A DNA stretch of 64,000 nt from Periplaneta americana (taxonomy: Eukaryota > Arthropoda > Insecta > Blattodea > Blattidae). Position 1 is the first letter of the stretch; every line of letters starts with the position of its first letter. The DNA lies in NCBI RefSeq assembly GCF_040183065.1, contig NC_091122.1, positions 80,136,955 through 80,200,954 of the forward strand. Direction: 5' to 3'. Positions 23,140-34,199 of this stretch are shown piece by piece. The notes beneath the pieces were generated by a model. It saw only the letters and a list, made by a program, of their open reading frames with translations, ran no database searches and was not told the origin of the DNA. Position numbers and translations under genes: made by a program.

Positions 23140-24683
23140 CACTCAGGGACAAAAAAAAACGGACACTTCTATATTTGCTTGTATTTTGTTGCCAATTATT
23201 TCAAAATGAAACAAAACCCATTTAAACAAAATAATGTTTCATTTAGCACCTTATACGACAACATTTGAAAAAAAAATCTCTGATGAGAAAATTTACCAAA
23301 AATTACAAAGGGCGTATAACTATGGCATCGTTTGGTCTAACTGTTTTTTTCATTTTATGGTGCCTTAAACATTAAAAACTCTATTTAGTAACGGGTATTA
23401 CCCCCTCTGGCTTGAATAACTGCATCCATACGTCTTGGCATGCTCTCAATTTGGTTAGCAATGTCTTCTTGAGGAATAAGTTCCCATTCTTCGCCAAGTG
23501 CTCGCCTCAACTCTTGTAACGATTCTGGTCTCGGTCGTCTTTTCTTAACACGCCATCCCAGCATGTCCCACACGTGTTCAATTGGGTTCATGTCTGGACT
23601 CCTTGCTGGCCATGGAAGAACATGGATTCCCACTTCTTGGAGATAATCTCCGACCGCATGGTCAATATGCGGCCGTGCATTATCATTCATTAAAACAAAA
23701 TTATCGCCTACAAATTGGCCAAATGGCACAACATGATCAGCCAAACATTCATTTATATACCTATCAGCTGTTAGTCTTTCATTTTCAACAAAAACCAACT
23801 CTGTACGAGCATCTGTACACACTCCTGCCCAAACCATCACTCCACCACCTCCATACGGCACATTTTCGGAAATGCAACACTGTGAAAATCGTTCTCCCCT
23901 CCTTCTCCAAACTCTTTCACGTCCATCAGGTGAGCACAGATTGAAACGGGACTCATCGGTGAACAGAACACAGCTCCACTGTCCATTTCTCCAATTCCTA
24001 TGATCATTTGCAAAACGCAGTCGTTCAACTTGATGCAGAAGTCTGGGACCAGTTGCAGGTCTACTTGATATCAGTCCACTTGCTTTCAATCTCCTTCTAA
24101 CTGTTTTGGCCGAAATTGGGCGTCCATGCATGTTAACAAATTGCTGGGCTACACTAGTAGCTAGCAGGTTGCGCTCCCTAAGAACTCTCAACACCATATA
24201 ACTGTCTTCATTTGGATTTGCAGCTCTTGGACGACCCGAGCCTGGTCTTCTGGTATATTCTAGGGTCTCTCTATACCGTTTTATGGCATCATGGGTTGTG
24301 CTTCTAGCCATATTCATAACATTTGCAATGTAACGTACACTGCGTCCATCATCGTAAAGGGCTACAGCTCGAGCCACATCTTCAGGTCGCATCTTGTTTT
24401 AAGACAAATGTTACAACCCCACTTAAACTCAGAAAATGTAAAAATAAAGAAATAACGAATGATAACGATAATGAAGCACAAAGTGGTTGAGACAAAATTC
24501 TTATAGCTGAGACTCCGAAAGCAAAATTGGAATATTTGGTTGTAATGGCTTGTTTATAAAACAATCAACAATGTATACACGTCTCCATAACAACAGATGG
24601 CTACCATAATATTGTATGAGAAGATAATGTTTTGCAAAATACCAGCAAATATTAAAGTGCCCGGTTTTTTTTGTCCCTGAGTG
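23140..24683 (-). mobile_element. Intact Tc1-like transposon (1,544 bp)
   Basis: The ends CACTCAGGGACAAAAAAAAA (left) and CACTCAGGGACAAAAAAAAC (right, reverse complement) continue to about 29 bp with two differences. TA lies immediately outside both (23138-23139 and 24684-24685). The only gene is an uninterrupted transposase on the minus strand. Removing the element and one TA rejoins the host palindrome arm without a gap (GTCATAA-TA-TTTTGTTTAA). Near-identical ends and an open transposase point to a recent, possibly still mobilisable, insertion. Confidence 0.95.
23385..24392 (-). CDS. Tc1-like DD34E transposase
   Basis: 335 residues, the usual length for Tc1-family enzymes, which excise and reinsert the element at TA. 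Residues 1-45 form a helix-turn-helix (VARAVALYDDGRSVRYIANV...STTHDAIKRY). GSGRPR at 51-56 is the GRPR-type linker between the two DNA-binding subdomains. A second HTH follows (about 60-115). The catalytic triad is Asp146 (FTDES), Asp237 (NDNARPH) and Glu272 (SPDMNPIEHVWD), with 34 residues between the last two. GGGGVMVWAG at 181-190 is the glycine-rich box. The ATG at 24390-24392 is the first in frame, and no stop or frameshift is seen. It sits centrally between the inverted ends with about 245-290 bp of untranslated sequence each side. It is the best-preserved gene in the window. Confidence 0.95.
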   Translation of the reverse strand: MRPEDVARAVALYDDGRSVRYIANVMNMARSTTHDAIKRYRETLEYTRRPGSGRPRAANPNEDSYMVLRVLRERNLLATSVAQQFVNMHGRPISAKTVRRRLKASGLISSRPATGPRLLHQVERLRFANDHRNWRNGQWSCVLFTDESRFNLCSPDGRERVWRRRGERFSQCCISENVPYGGGGVMVWAGVCTDARTELVFVENERLTADRYINECLADHVVPFGQFVGDNFVLMNDNARPHIDHAVGDYLQEVGIHVLPWPARSPDMNPIEHVWDMLGWRVKKRRPRPESLQELRRALGEEWELIPQEDIANQIESMPRRMDAVIQARGGNTRY

Positions 24684-25552
24684 TATTTTGTTTAATTTTA
24701 TGGCCTACTAAATGTGATTTTACATACTCATTTGTCTCAAGTTTGAAGTCCACGAAACGAGTTTAGTAAATAATTAAAAGACATGAAAAGGGTGTATGGG
24801 CTTAATTTCTACATATTCGTAGTATAATTTAATGGAGATTCGGAATATGTAATTTTTAATACAGTGTGTCATTTAAAAAAAATAAAGTTTACTGTCATAC
24901 TCTGTATGCCTTAACAACTAGTTTTTTTTCGTACACTGATATCATAGTGTATACTTATTTTCACCCGGCATACAAATGATTTGTTAAAAGATAATTTAGG
25001 AAAATATAGTGACATTTCGTAATCATATACTGATGACACAGTTGTAATTTTTAGTGGTTCATCCTGAACTAGTGTATACGAAAATGCAAATAATGGTATA
25101 AATGTAATTAAAAATGGCTAGATAGCCATTTCTTTAAATAGATGTTTCTGATCCCATTTTCCTTAAACGCAAGTGGTTTACAACAATTAAAATCTTGTGG
25201 CAAATTAAATGTAATAATAATTCATAATGCTGGTGGTTCAATTAATGATGATCGCAAATGTCCTATTCTGAAGGATCCACTCAAGTGAAGTACTTAGGAA
25301 TTACTGGGGTATTTACAAGAATTTAAGGTGGGATAAACATATTAAACTTGGTATAAGACCCTCGTCTACTTACTTCCCGATTTAATTCATCTTCAGACTT
25401 GTATTCAAAGTTTTTCATGTCGCTGCATTAATAATAATTATGGTAACAGTTCGTCGTAATATTGATCTTTTCATAAAAAACATGCTGCTGAGATTGAATG
25501 GAAAGGAGAAAATGGCCTGATGTATCATTCCGTGTTTTATATACTACTACTA

Positions 25553-25617
25553 ATACTACTACTACTACTAATAATAATTATAATAATTATAATAATAATA
25601 GTAATAGTAATAATAAC

Positions 25618-25663
<46 letters not shown>

Positions 25664-25690
25664 TTGATGATAATAACAATACTTACTTAT
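25553..25690. repeat. (TAA)n microsatellite
   Basis: Mostly AAT/TAA triplets, with ACT triplets at the left. The open frames through it are poly-Asn or poly-Ile artefacts. It directly abuts the 3' tail of the LINE on its right. Confidence 0.95.
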
Positions 25691-27090
25691 TTCTTTACAA
25701 ATGGCTTTTAAGGAACCCGAAGGTTCATTGCCGCCTCACATAAGCCCGCCTTCGGTCCCTATCCTGTGCAAGATTAATCCAGTCTCTATCAACATATCCC
25801 ACCTCCCTCAAATCCATTTTAATATCATCCTCCCATCTACATCTCGGCCTCCCCAAATGTCTTTTTCCCTTCGGTATCGCAACTAACACTCTATATGCAT
25901 TTCTGGATTCGCCCATACGTGCTACATGCCCTACCCATTTCAAAGGTCTGGATTTAATGTTTCTAATTGCGTCAGGTGAAGAAAACAATGCGTGCAGTTC
26001 TGCGTTGTGTAACTTTCTCCATTCTCCTGTATCTTTATCCCTCTTAGCCCCAAATATTTTCCTAAGTCCCTTATTCTCAAACACTCTTAATCTCTGTCTC
26101 CTCTCTCAAAGTGAGACTCCAAGTTTCACAACCATACAGAACAACCGGTAATAAAACCGTTTTATAAATTCTAACTTTCAGATTTTTTGACAGCAGACTA
26201 GATGACAAAAGCTTCTCAACCAAATATTAACACGCATTTCCCATATTTATTATGCATTTAATTTCCTCCCGAGTGTCATTTATATTTGTTACTGTTGCTC
26301 CAAGATATTTGAATTTTTCCACCTCTTCGAAGGATAAATCTCCTATTTTTATGTTTACATTTCGTAAAATATTCTGGTCATGAGACATAACCATATACTT
26401 TGTCTTCTCGGATTTACTTCCAAACCTATCGCTTTACTTGCTTCAAGTGAAATTACCGTGTTTTACCTAATCGTTTGTGAATTTTCTCCTAACATATTCA
26501 CGTCATCCGGATAGACAAGAAGCTGATGTAACCAGTTCAATTCCAAACCCTCTGTGTTATCCTGATCTTTCCTAATGGCATATTCTAGAGCGAAGTTAAA
26601 AGTAAAGATGACAATACATCTCCTTGCTTTAGCCCGCAGTGAATTGGAAAAGCATCGGATAGAAACTGGCCTATACGGATTTTGCTGTAAGTTTCACTGA
26701 GACACATTTTAATTAATCGAACTAGTTTCTTGGGAATACCAAATTCACTAAGAATATTATATAAAACTTCTCTCTTAACCAAGTTACGCTTTTTTTAAAT
26801 CTATGAATAACTGTTGATTGTACCGTTATATTCCCATTTTTTCTCCAGTATCTGTCGAATACAAAAAATCTCACCAATAGTCGATCTATTACACCTAAAC
26901 CCGCACTAATGATCCCCAATAATTTCATCTACGTACGGAGTTAATCTTCTCAAAAGAATATTGGACAAAATTTTGTACGACGTCAACAAAAGTGATATTC
27001 TTCGAAAGTTACCACAATTAGTCTTTCCCCTATCTTAAAAATAGGTCAAATTATGGATCCTTCCATTGTTCTGGTACAATTTCGTTTTCT
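25690..27090 (-). pseudogene. LINE ORF2 (WEDNIKMDLREVG family), 5'-truncated
   Basis: On the minus strand: EQWK(E)GSI and CGFR-type blocks (about 27060-26890), KREVLYNILSEFGIPKKLVR and GLKQGDVLS (26782-26600), the polymerase active site, then KWVGHVARMGESRNAYRVLV, GRPRCRWEDDIKMDLREVG and RDWINLAQDRDRRRAYV (26084-25725). The active-site motif expected as YADD reads YPDD here ([10 protein letters not shown] near 26515), a missense change in addition to many stops. The 3' end is AAAGCCATTTGTAAAG..., the same tail as in the two short copies at 28750-29017 and 30665-30918. It joins the adjacent trinucleotide repeat. Confidence 0.85.
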
Positions 27091-28749
27091 CAAATAGCAA
27101 GTACAAGTTTATAAATGATAATAATACAAGTTTATAAATGATAATAATGATGATGGTAATAATAATAATAACAACAATAATTTTATTTTTTATAAATAAT
27201 GATTTTCTGAAATTTTGAGCGTCCTTTACATTTACTCGTATTTTAATATTGGCATGAACTTTTACAAGCTGTAAAATTTGGGAGTGCATGTCACGTTATT
27301 AAGTCGGTACTGATAATTTTGTCGTAAGCATAATCAAGGAGGATTTATCGACATTTTGATAAGATCATGAACAAAATATTAGATTTACTCGTCCATTTTC
27401 GTCTCAACTCAAAAGCAGCCTTAAACATAACATTAATTATGAAAAAATATGTTACTTGCAACAACAGTAAGACTTTAGGACTAAAAACATTTGGGATTAC
27501 TTGAAAAGGAGAAAATTCACTGAGGAAATACATTCGTACAATAAAAAAAAATCTGTGTTAGGGATACATTACCCAATCTAGGGAATGAAACTACAGTTGT
27601 GTTGGTTTAAATATTATGTGTTTGTCTTTGGTTTACAAATGTAAGGGGTCTACGTTCATTTTGAACTCAGAAATTACAAGAAACAAAGAAACGTTGGGAT
27701 CAAGGAAGATTAACTGCAGAAAACTCATAAAAACTTTCATAAGTGGAAGAAAAAATCATCAATGTTTTAGAAAAGCATCACGGAAGAAGTAAAATAATTG
27801 AGGCTGTATATGGAAAGAGGACACAGTCCAAAATAGTGTTATGAAAAAAATTATTTTAAAGAGTTTCATTCTACGTCGTCGTTGTTATTGTTGTTGATGT
27901 TGTTGTTGTTGTTTAGTTATAATAACTATCCGAAGACACGTCTGAACCTCACAAATGATACCAACAAGGCACCACTTATGAGGCTACTATGCCAGCAGAT
28001 ATTGTGGGTAGGATGGCCAGTTCCTTTCCTCCTCCATTTCATATATCGCCGATTAGCTATATATTACACTCATCAGACTTCATATGCATAAAAACAATTT
28101 ATTGTTCTTCTTCTGACACATATCGTCAAGTGAGATGCATTGCCTGATAATAGATGTACCTACATATCAGCCAGAACCTCATTCAGAGGCTTCATTCTAT
28201 GTATATATTATTTAATTTGGTTAATAAGGATGTAGATTTTTATGTTAAATATTTTATGTTTTGTATTAGAAATGAACCTACCTCCTGCCTCACATTGAAA
28301 TAACTAGAAGAAAAATAATAATGAAAAAATGTTTTATGTGCCCTTTTCCACAGATTAATTATGTTCATAAAAATGTCCCGGCAAAAAGGAAATCAGACAT
28401 TTATTTTAGTATTGAAAATTAATGTACACACAAGAGTAACAATATGGAAAAATCTTAAGCCTTCATATCGGCTTATATGATCACTTTAATAGATTTTCAG
28501 TACAGCTTCAATCTTATTCATTCAGCAACCAACATAATGGTCTATTATATGAGTTTTTAAGATTTCACGATGACTGTGATTTGAATTATGCTTTTGGGTA
28601 ATCAAGTTTCAGGACACGGTGGATTACCCAAAAGCCTAATTCTAATAATAGTGCTCTATTTGCAGAACTGCACGCATTGTATTTTTCAATTAACACAACC
28701 GCCGTACTGGTATTACATTCATCAAGGGGACATCACTAAAAATGACAAA
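27091..28749. other. No gene; small tandem duplication and (TTG)n
   Basis: ACAAGTTTATAAATGATAAT is repeated twice in tandem (27104 and 27127), and a TTG/TGT tract lies at about 27878-27912. The remaining sequence is AT-rich with no recognised domain. Confidence 0.5.
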
Positions 28750-29017
28750 GAAACATTAAATTCAGCCGTTTGAGATGAGCAGGGTATGTAGCAAGTATGG
28801 GTGAATCCAGATATGCATATACAGTGTTAGTTGGGAAACCTGAGGGAAAAAAGATCTTTGTGGAGGCCGAGACGTAGAAGGGAGGATAATGTTAAAATGG
28901 ATTTGAGGGAGGTGGGAAATGATGGTAGGGACTGGATTAGGCCTAATCTTGTTCAGGATTGGGATCGATGGCGGGCTTATGTGAGGCCTGTTTCCATAAA
29001 AGCCATTTGTAAGTAAA
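28750..29017 (+). mobile_element. 3' fragment of the WEDNIKMDLREVG LINE
   Basis: Starts within the ..NIKSRRLR.. coding and reads AGYVASMGESRYAYTVLVGK and then EDNVKMDLREVGNDGRDW. It ends with AAAAGCCATTTGTAAGTAAA. Only the last about 85 codons are present, a typical 5' truncation. Its 3' end touches the TA of the next element at 29018. Confidence 0.85.
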
Positions 29018-29019
29018 TA

Positions 29020-30141
29020 CAGGGACATCATTTTATTTTTACTTCAATTTTTATTGTACCTGAGTTTTTTAATGTACTTCACTCCCACCCCTTATACTAA
29101 TGAAGTTCCAACTGTCCTCCACTTAGAACCAAAGCCGCATATAATAAACAGTACTAAGTTAGTGAGTATAGTACGTTCCAGAAATATGTTAGCGTTTTCC
29201 AGTGACGAATGAGCGTTCAATATTGAATAATAATTTCGCACAGGTACTGTTGTCCGTTTGCCTACGTTGCATTCCGATTTCCCCCACCTGCTTCTGCTCG
29301 CCCCTTTGTAAAGGCTAATGGCTGGGCTGTCTTAGCTCTTTTCTGAAAACATTAATTTCTGTTAGGAATTGGACGTCTACGTAATATTATACAACTGTTT
29401 AAAATAACTTAAATAAAAGGGCCTCGTTAAGTAATTAACTGTCACGTGATTTCCCCCTTTTCTACGATCCTGCGACTTAACCACTTGGACGGACAGTAGA
29501 TACTGAGTAATTTTATCCGTGCGGGTCGGGCAGAAGTGAAATTGAATTTGGAGTACGTAAGGTACTCTTTTATAGAGTAGGTACAGAATTATTTCAATAT
29601 GAGTTACTAGTACGAAGGACGAAACTGGTAATTGGAATTAGATGCAATAGTCTATAGTGCAATAATATGCACAAACGAACTGAAGCCTATATCGAAATGA
29701 ATGGTCACCATTTTCAAAAATATGTTTAAATATCCATAATTTGATTATTTTTCAATTTAACTTCATTCCCTGTATTGTACGCTAATGTGATGTAGACAGT
29801 TTAATATAGGCCTACACAGCATAGTGAATACGTTCGCATGAATAATTTAGTTCCTGAGTAAAAACACTTATTGTTAATACTGTACTGTATTTTGATTAAA
29901 CAAAAACCTAATGAAAATTATTAAACTCAAAATCACGATATTTCCTAGTTTAAGTAAATGGGTGAACTACTTTTCTTCCCTCCTATACCTAGTAAAGTGA
30001 CTTGCTTGTATTTTACACCAGTATCATCGAACTCCAGTTGTGGAAGGGGGTAGCAAACGGTGTTTCCGGTTCTGAACCATTAATCCAAAGGTATAGTCAG
30101 GTTAATATTAAAACTGTTAGTAAAATAAAATGATGTCCCTG
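29020..30141. mobile_element. TA-flanked element with short inverted ends
   Basis: The left end is CAGGGACATCATTTTATTTT and the right end in reverse complement is the same 20 bases, each bordered by TA (29018-29019 and 30142-30143). The inverted match extends to about 24 bp. No ORF of note lies inside. TA duplication with a CAG start fits a pogo/mariner-type non-autonomous element. Confidence 0.75.
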
Positions 30142-30664
30142 TATTATTATTATTAACGCTGTATTAATTGAGTTCAGGTTCACTTTAAAAGCTTTATTTT
30201 CCTTTCTTTTTTCTTTCTCCATGCAAGTTTCTCAACTATTTGTCGTTAGCGTCAAGTGAGCGACTGTCGTAAACTCTACAGCTCATTATAGTAGGACCTA
30301 CTTGGTAAAATATTAATATAAATGTCTAAATACACCTCACTTGAGCCTTTATATTGTATCTAACACACAATATTGTAATATTTGATTTTATATAATAACT
30401 AGACATCGGATTTTTAGGCACTAAAAATTGCAGTTTTAGGCGCCTAAAATAAGCTCAAAATTTGTAAAATTAAGCTCTATTTTAATGAAAATAGGCGTTT
30501 TAGGCACATCAAGGTATCATACTTATTTCTTTCAATGAAATTTTTAGTTATACACTAAAATACGCACAAAAAAGTATGTTTAAACATTAAAAAAGAATAC
30601 TATATTATATTTATAAACAGAGCTGCACAAATTTAATATATTGAAACTAATGAAATAATGATTA

Positions 30665-30918
30665 GGGCATGTAGCACGTATGGGCGAATCCAGAAATGCA
30701 TATAGAGTGTTAGTTGGAAGACCGGAGGGAAAAAGACCTTTAGGGAGGCCGAGACGTAGATGGGAGGATAATATTAAAATGGATTTGAGGGAGGTGGGGT
30801 ATGATGATAGAGACTGGATTAATCTTGCACAGGATAGGGACAGCTGGCGGGCTTATGTGAGGGCGGCAATGAACTTTCGGGTTCCTTAAAAGCCATTTGT
30901 AAGTAAGTAAGTTGTAAG
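30665..30918 (+). mobile_element. LINE 3' fragment with 17-bp target duplication
   Basis: Encodes HVARMGESRNAYRVLVGRPE and then WEDNIKMDLREVGYDDRDW..., ending NFRVP and a stop, then AAAAGCCATTTGTAAGTAAG. TAATGAAATAATGATTA is present exactly at 30648-30664 and 30919-30935. This is target-primed insertion of only the last 254 bp of the element into the hAT. Confidence 0.95.
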
Positions 30919-30983
30919 TAATGAAATAATGATTATTGATATCAAGATTACTCATTTTAAGTTATTGAAATTCAGTTCCATGC

Positions 30984-32721
30984 TCAGACTTTATTATAAT
31001 TATCTGCACAGTACACCACCACCATTTTTTCTAAATTCTCCACAGTTAACCTTTGCCTTTTGTCCTGAGAATCATTTTGAAAGCAGAAAAACTTCTTTCA
31101 ACCGAAACTGATGTGAGAGGCGCAAATTTTAAATTAGGTACAATAGAAACATCAATACTTACTGGAACATTTACACTTTCCCCCGATATCACTCTTGATA
31201 CTTTTTCCAACAATGAAAATCCTACATTCTTATTTAATACGTTGTCCCACTTATCTTTAACTTTTTTTCCCAGTTTCGACCAAAGCAGAATGTATGTTCA
31301 CTTGAGCTTCCTTTACTATTGCTATTTGGCTACAAAGAGATTGTTTTTCACGTTCTAATTGTTCAATGCTTGCAGGTATGAAAGAAAAGTTTGATGTTAT
31401 GTAGGCAATATCGTTTTTCACTCGTGAGTCATTCAGACAACCTTTCACTGCTTTCACACACGCTGCACTATCAGTTTCAGGTAATTTATCAATAACTGTG
31501 ACCACTTCTTTAAAATACTTAGAATAATACACCACTGACTGAATCCAGGTTCCCCATCGTGTAACAACCGGCTGAGGTGGGAGTGGGATATCTGGAAAGT
31601 TCTCTCTGAATATTGAAATCCTGGATGGGGCTTTACAAAAACATTTTTTTTGTGTTAGAAATAAACGAATTGACAAGAGGAAATTCATTCCGGTTTGTTT
31701 CAGAAACCCTGTGAAGGCCATGTGCTAGACAGGTTACATGCGAGAGGTTAGGATAAAATGTTTTAAGAAGTGGAGCTGCAGCAACCATGTATGAGGCAGC
31801 ATCAGTACAAAAGAACAGAACTTTAGAATCGTCTATATTACCTGAGTATAAAGACTGTAGGCCTTTATTTACAAAATAAGCAATGGCTTGGCTATTCACT
31901 TTCGAAAGTTCCTTAACACATACGAGGTGTGGAATCGAAGGTCCATCAGGACTAAGTTTTCCTACTACCATATTTGCTATATACCTATTCATAGGGTCTG
32001 AGGTTTCATCCACAGAGACCCATATATAAGAATCACCTATATCCTCCCGAATGGAAGCTAAAGTTTCATTGTATATTCTGTCTAAGTAATTTTTTCTTAG
32101 GGTCGACTCAGATGGGATATTTTGTTTGCAGTATTTTTGTAAAAACTGTCTTAAAACCGGATTTTCAATTGCATTCCAGGGAATGTTAGCAGCAACAAAC
32201 GCTCTGGTTAAATCAGCATAGAAATTGCTGCTGAGATTGGATGAAGTAGGCTGTGTTAGTAAAATTTGTTGCAGTTGATTTTTCTTCTGAGCTTTAGCCT
32301 TATGAGCCGCTCCTTGCACATGCTGCTTTAGGTGGCACTTCTTTTCTTGCGAAATCTAAAAATGTAAAGTAAACTGAATTAAAATAAAATCCTAATTGTT
32401 GTATTGCCGTATTTCTATCACAAAGTTAGTGGGTTCGAACAATCAAAATTTTAATGACCTGCAAATACTTTAACTATCGGAATTTAAAAGGTTAAAGTGT
32501 AGTGGTCTTAAAAAGAATTATACCTCAGGATAGCTCAGTCAATGTATAAATATTATAGGCCTACTCATTAAAATTAATAGAATTTATATATTTCAACTAT
32601 TGTTACATACCTGTTTGCTACAAATCTTGCAGAATATTATTTTTCCATCATAAGTGAATTCTGAATATTCTGTTAGCCATTGCCGGATCAATGTAGATTT
32701 TGCACTTATATTTTTCGGCAT
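30984..32721 (-). pseudogene. hAT transposase, two exons, three frameshifts
   Basis: Exon 1 (32611-32721) starts at an ATG: MPKNISAKSTLIRQWLTEYS then FCKICSKQ, ending at donor CAG|GTATGT. The 256-base intron (32355-32610 or 32356-32610) ends TTTTTAG. Exon 2 continues in phase with ISQEKKCHLKQHVQGAAHKA, so the C-x2-C...H-x3-H finger is split by the intron. The core follows: ESTLRKNYLDRIY, YIWVSVDETSDPMNRYIANM (first catalytic Asp), FFCTDAASYM (second Asp), LSHVTCLAHGLHRV, then RWGTWIQSVVYY. The C-terminal dimerisation block is SVSVERSFSAFKMIL (about 31105-31065), ending at a TGA at 30984. Frameshifts lie in an A8 run (31644-31651), an A7 run (near 31266) and an A4 run near 31055 (minus-strand reading). 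Otherwise the protein is nearly complete, so the element is fairly young. Confidence 0.85.
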
Positions 32722-34199
32722 TATCGCGTTAAACTTCACAGGAAAACGTCCTACCGCTCAAAACTTCTCAACACAAATAAGGTGAGGGAAAGAGCAACTG
32801 TTAACGAGCATTCAAATGAACCGTTGTTATTGAGATTCAATTGGACAAAAATACAAAGTTCCACTTATTGTTGCATTTCCTGGTAGTGTTAACACTAGGA
32901 GGGCCATTCTTTTAAATATTTTGTAACGGTTTACCCTACTAATTCGCAGTTTTACGACTTTTCATAAATATTTCAAAAACACTCTTTCTCCAAAAATTGT
33001 GATTTTATGACACTCTGAAGGGCAGTACAGCTAATCGGTTTCAGACCGAAAACAGTCATTTTTATAGTATAGTATATCTCTGAATCGGTAGCAGCACATG
33101 TTGTGATCGTTGCCTGCTTCAAAACTAAGGTTGGTTCTTTGTCGGCATTTATGCCTCCAAACATGTTAAATTCGGTGAAATCTATTGCGAGTGTCGTGAG
33201 ATTCAAAACATTTTGTTTCCTTTGTCAATGGTTTCATGGCCGGTGTGAAGCAAACTTTCCACTTTTTAAATCCCTTAAATTTCGCAGTGAATGCATGTAT
33301 AAATTATAAAAAGTAAGAGTAAAATGCGAAACTTTACAGTGAGTTAGGCATTTTTAGGCGAATATTAACAAATTAGACTCTAATAACCGTTTTAGGGCAT
33401 TTTAGGGCACTATAAAACTCTTTGAATACCTTTCAATTTCCATGAAACACAAATATTAATAATTACTTTTACTTTTCTCTTAAAGAAACAAAATAGGCAT
33501 TTGCCCTAGAATCCGATGTCTGATACTAACATAAATTATACGATTCTTAACGGAAGACTGCATTAAAAATCATGAAAATTTTCCAAAAAACATTTATTGG
33601 GTATTTCACTCCTTTATACTGTACTAGCCGTCCCCGTGCGCTCCGCTGCACCTGTTAGAAATAAATATAAAGTAATTACATAATTAAAATAGGACGTTTG
33701 ATCCAGGGAACAACTTTTACAACAGCGCAAGATAATCTGCTTCGCTCATTACCCAATTTTTTTTGCATTGCATTTATTGCATGTATATTTTATGTACTCG
33801 TATTTTAACACGATTCAATTGAGCATAGTTAAAATTTGAATTATAAAATAATGGATTGCTAAGCTAATGTACTATTACTGCATACTAAATCAATACACTC
33901 TCGTTGTTCGTTAATTCTCTGAGATTAAAATGAGTGTACATCAACCCCGGGCTATAAGCTTGAAACGGTGGAACCAAAAAGGTGTACTAGTATGGCCGCC
34001 AAATTACCCATAGTTCATATCTTTTTCCGGTGTGTTAAACAGCTGTTATGTTCGTAGTATTACGATTACGACTTCTGTTTTGTGTTGTGAATATTTTGAA
34101 AGTCTAGTAAAATTAAGCGGGTGTTAGTTTTATAAAAGCTAATATTCTTTTCTGTTGGTAAATATAGTGAACAGCAATAAAAGGAAGTAGAAATGAAGG

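Larger units (their letters stand above)
22692..24904. mobile_element. Palindromic mariner-derived element (about 667 bp without its insert)
   Basis: Left arm 22692-22915 and right arm 24690-24904 are inverted copies (CAGAGTRTGACAGTAAACTT at the tips; TTCGTGGACTTCAAACTTGA within). The symmetry continues inward: 22915-23000 pairs with 23045-23138. Each inner arm still encodes a mariner-type transposase C-terminus, pointing towards the outside of the palindrome: on the plus strand VTVRKTMDCFRDKLGHCLTV and then NASQFEDLL, on the minus strand TVDCFRDRLRHCLDVNGSHF and then EYLW and a stop. A TA lies at 24905. On the left, TT is found, so that boundary is less certain. A Tc1-like element has inserted in the right arm. 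Confidence 0.8.
22131..25440 (+). pseudogene. CR1/jockey-like LINE reverse transcriptase, split by nested insertions
   Basis: Left part (22131-22662): SPDIDGITNRTL, GVFSNCLKNAVIVPVL, a degraded RPISLLCKVLEK, then a LDWEKAFDTVNHTLLLNKLQ-like segment and NGIVLNLFKLY. Right part (24950-25440): NDLLKDNLGKYSDIS, the catalytic YTDDTVVIFSG (about 25024), and QVKYLGI...NLRWDKHIKLG. The two halves are contiguous in the family but are separated here by 2.3 kb of inserted DNA (22692-24904). Many stops and frameshifts occur, so it is old. Clade assignment between CR1, L2 and jockey is tentative. Confidence 0.75.
30400..33522 (-). mobile_element. hAT transposon (3.1 kb) with broken transposase
   Basis: The ends are TAGACATCGGATTTTTAGGC (left) and, in reverse complement, CAGACATCGGATTCTAGGGC (right). 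The flanking octamers ATAATAAC (30392-30399) and ATACTAAC (33523-33530) agree at 7 of 8 positions. Subterminal TTTTAGGC/GCCTAAAA words recur at both ends (30426-30500, 33345-33415), as is common for hAT binding sites. Coding is on the minus strand. A 5'-truncated LINE sits in its 3' untranslated part. Confidence 0.85.

Noticed and set aside
25498..25743. Open frame with a long poly-Asn stretch
   Set aside because: It is a translation of the TAA microsatellite with no other protein-like content.
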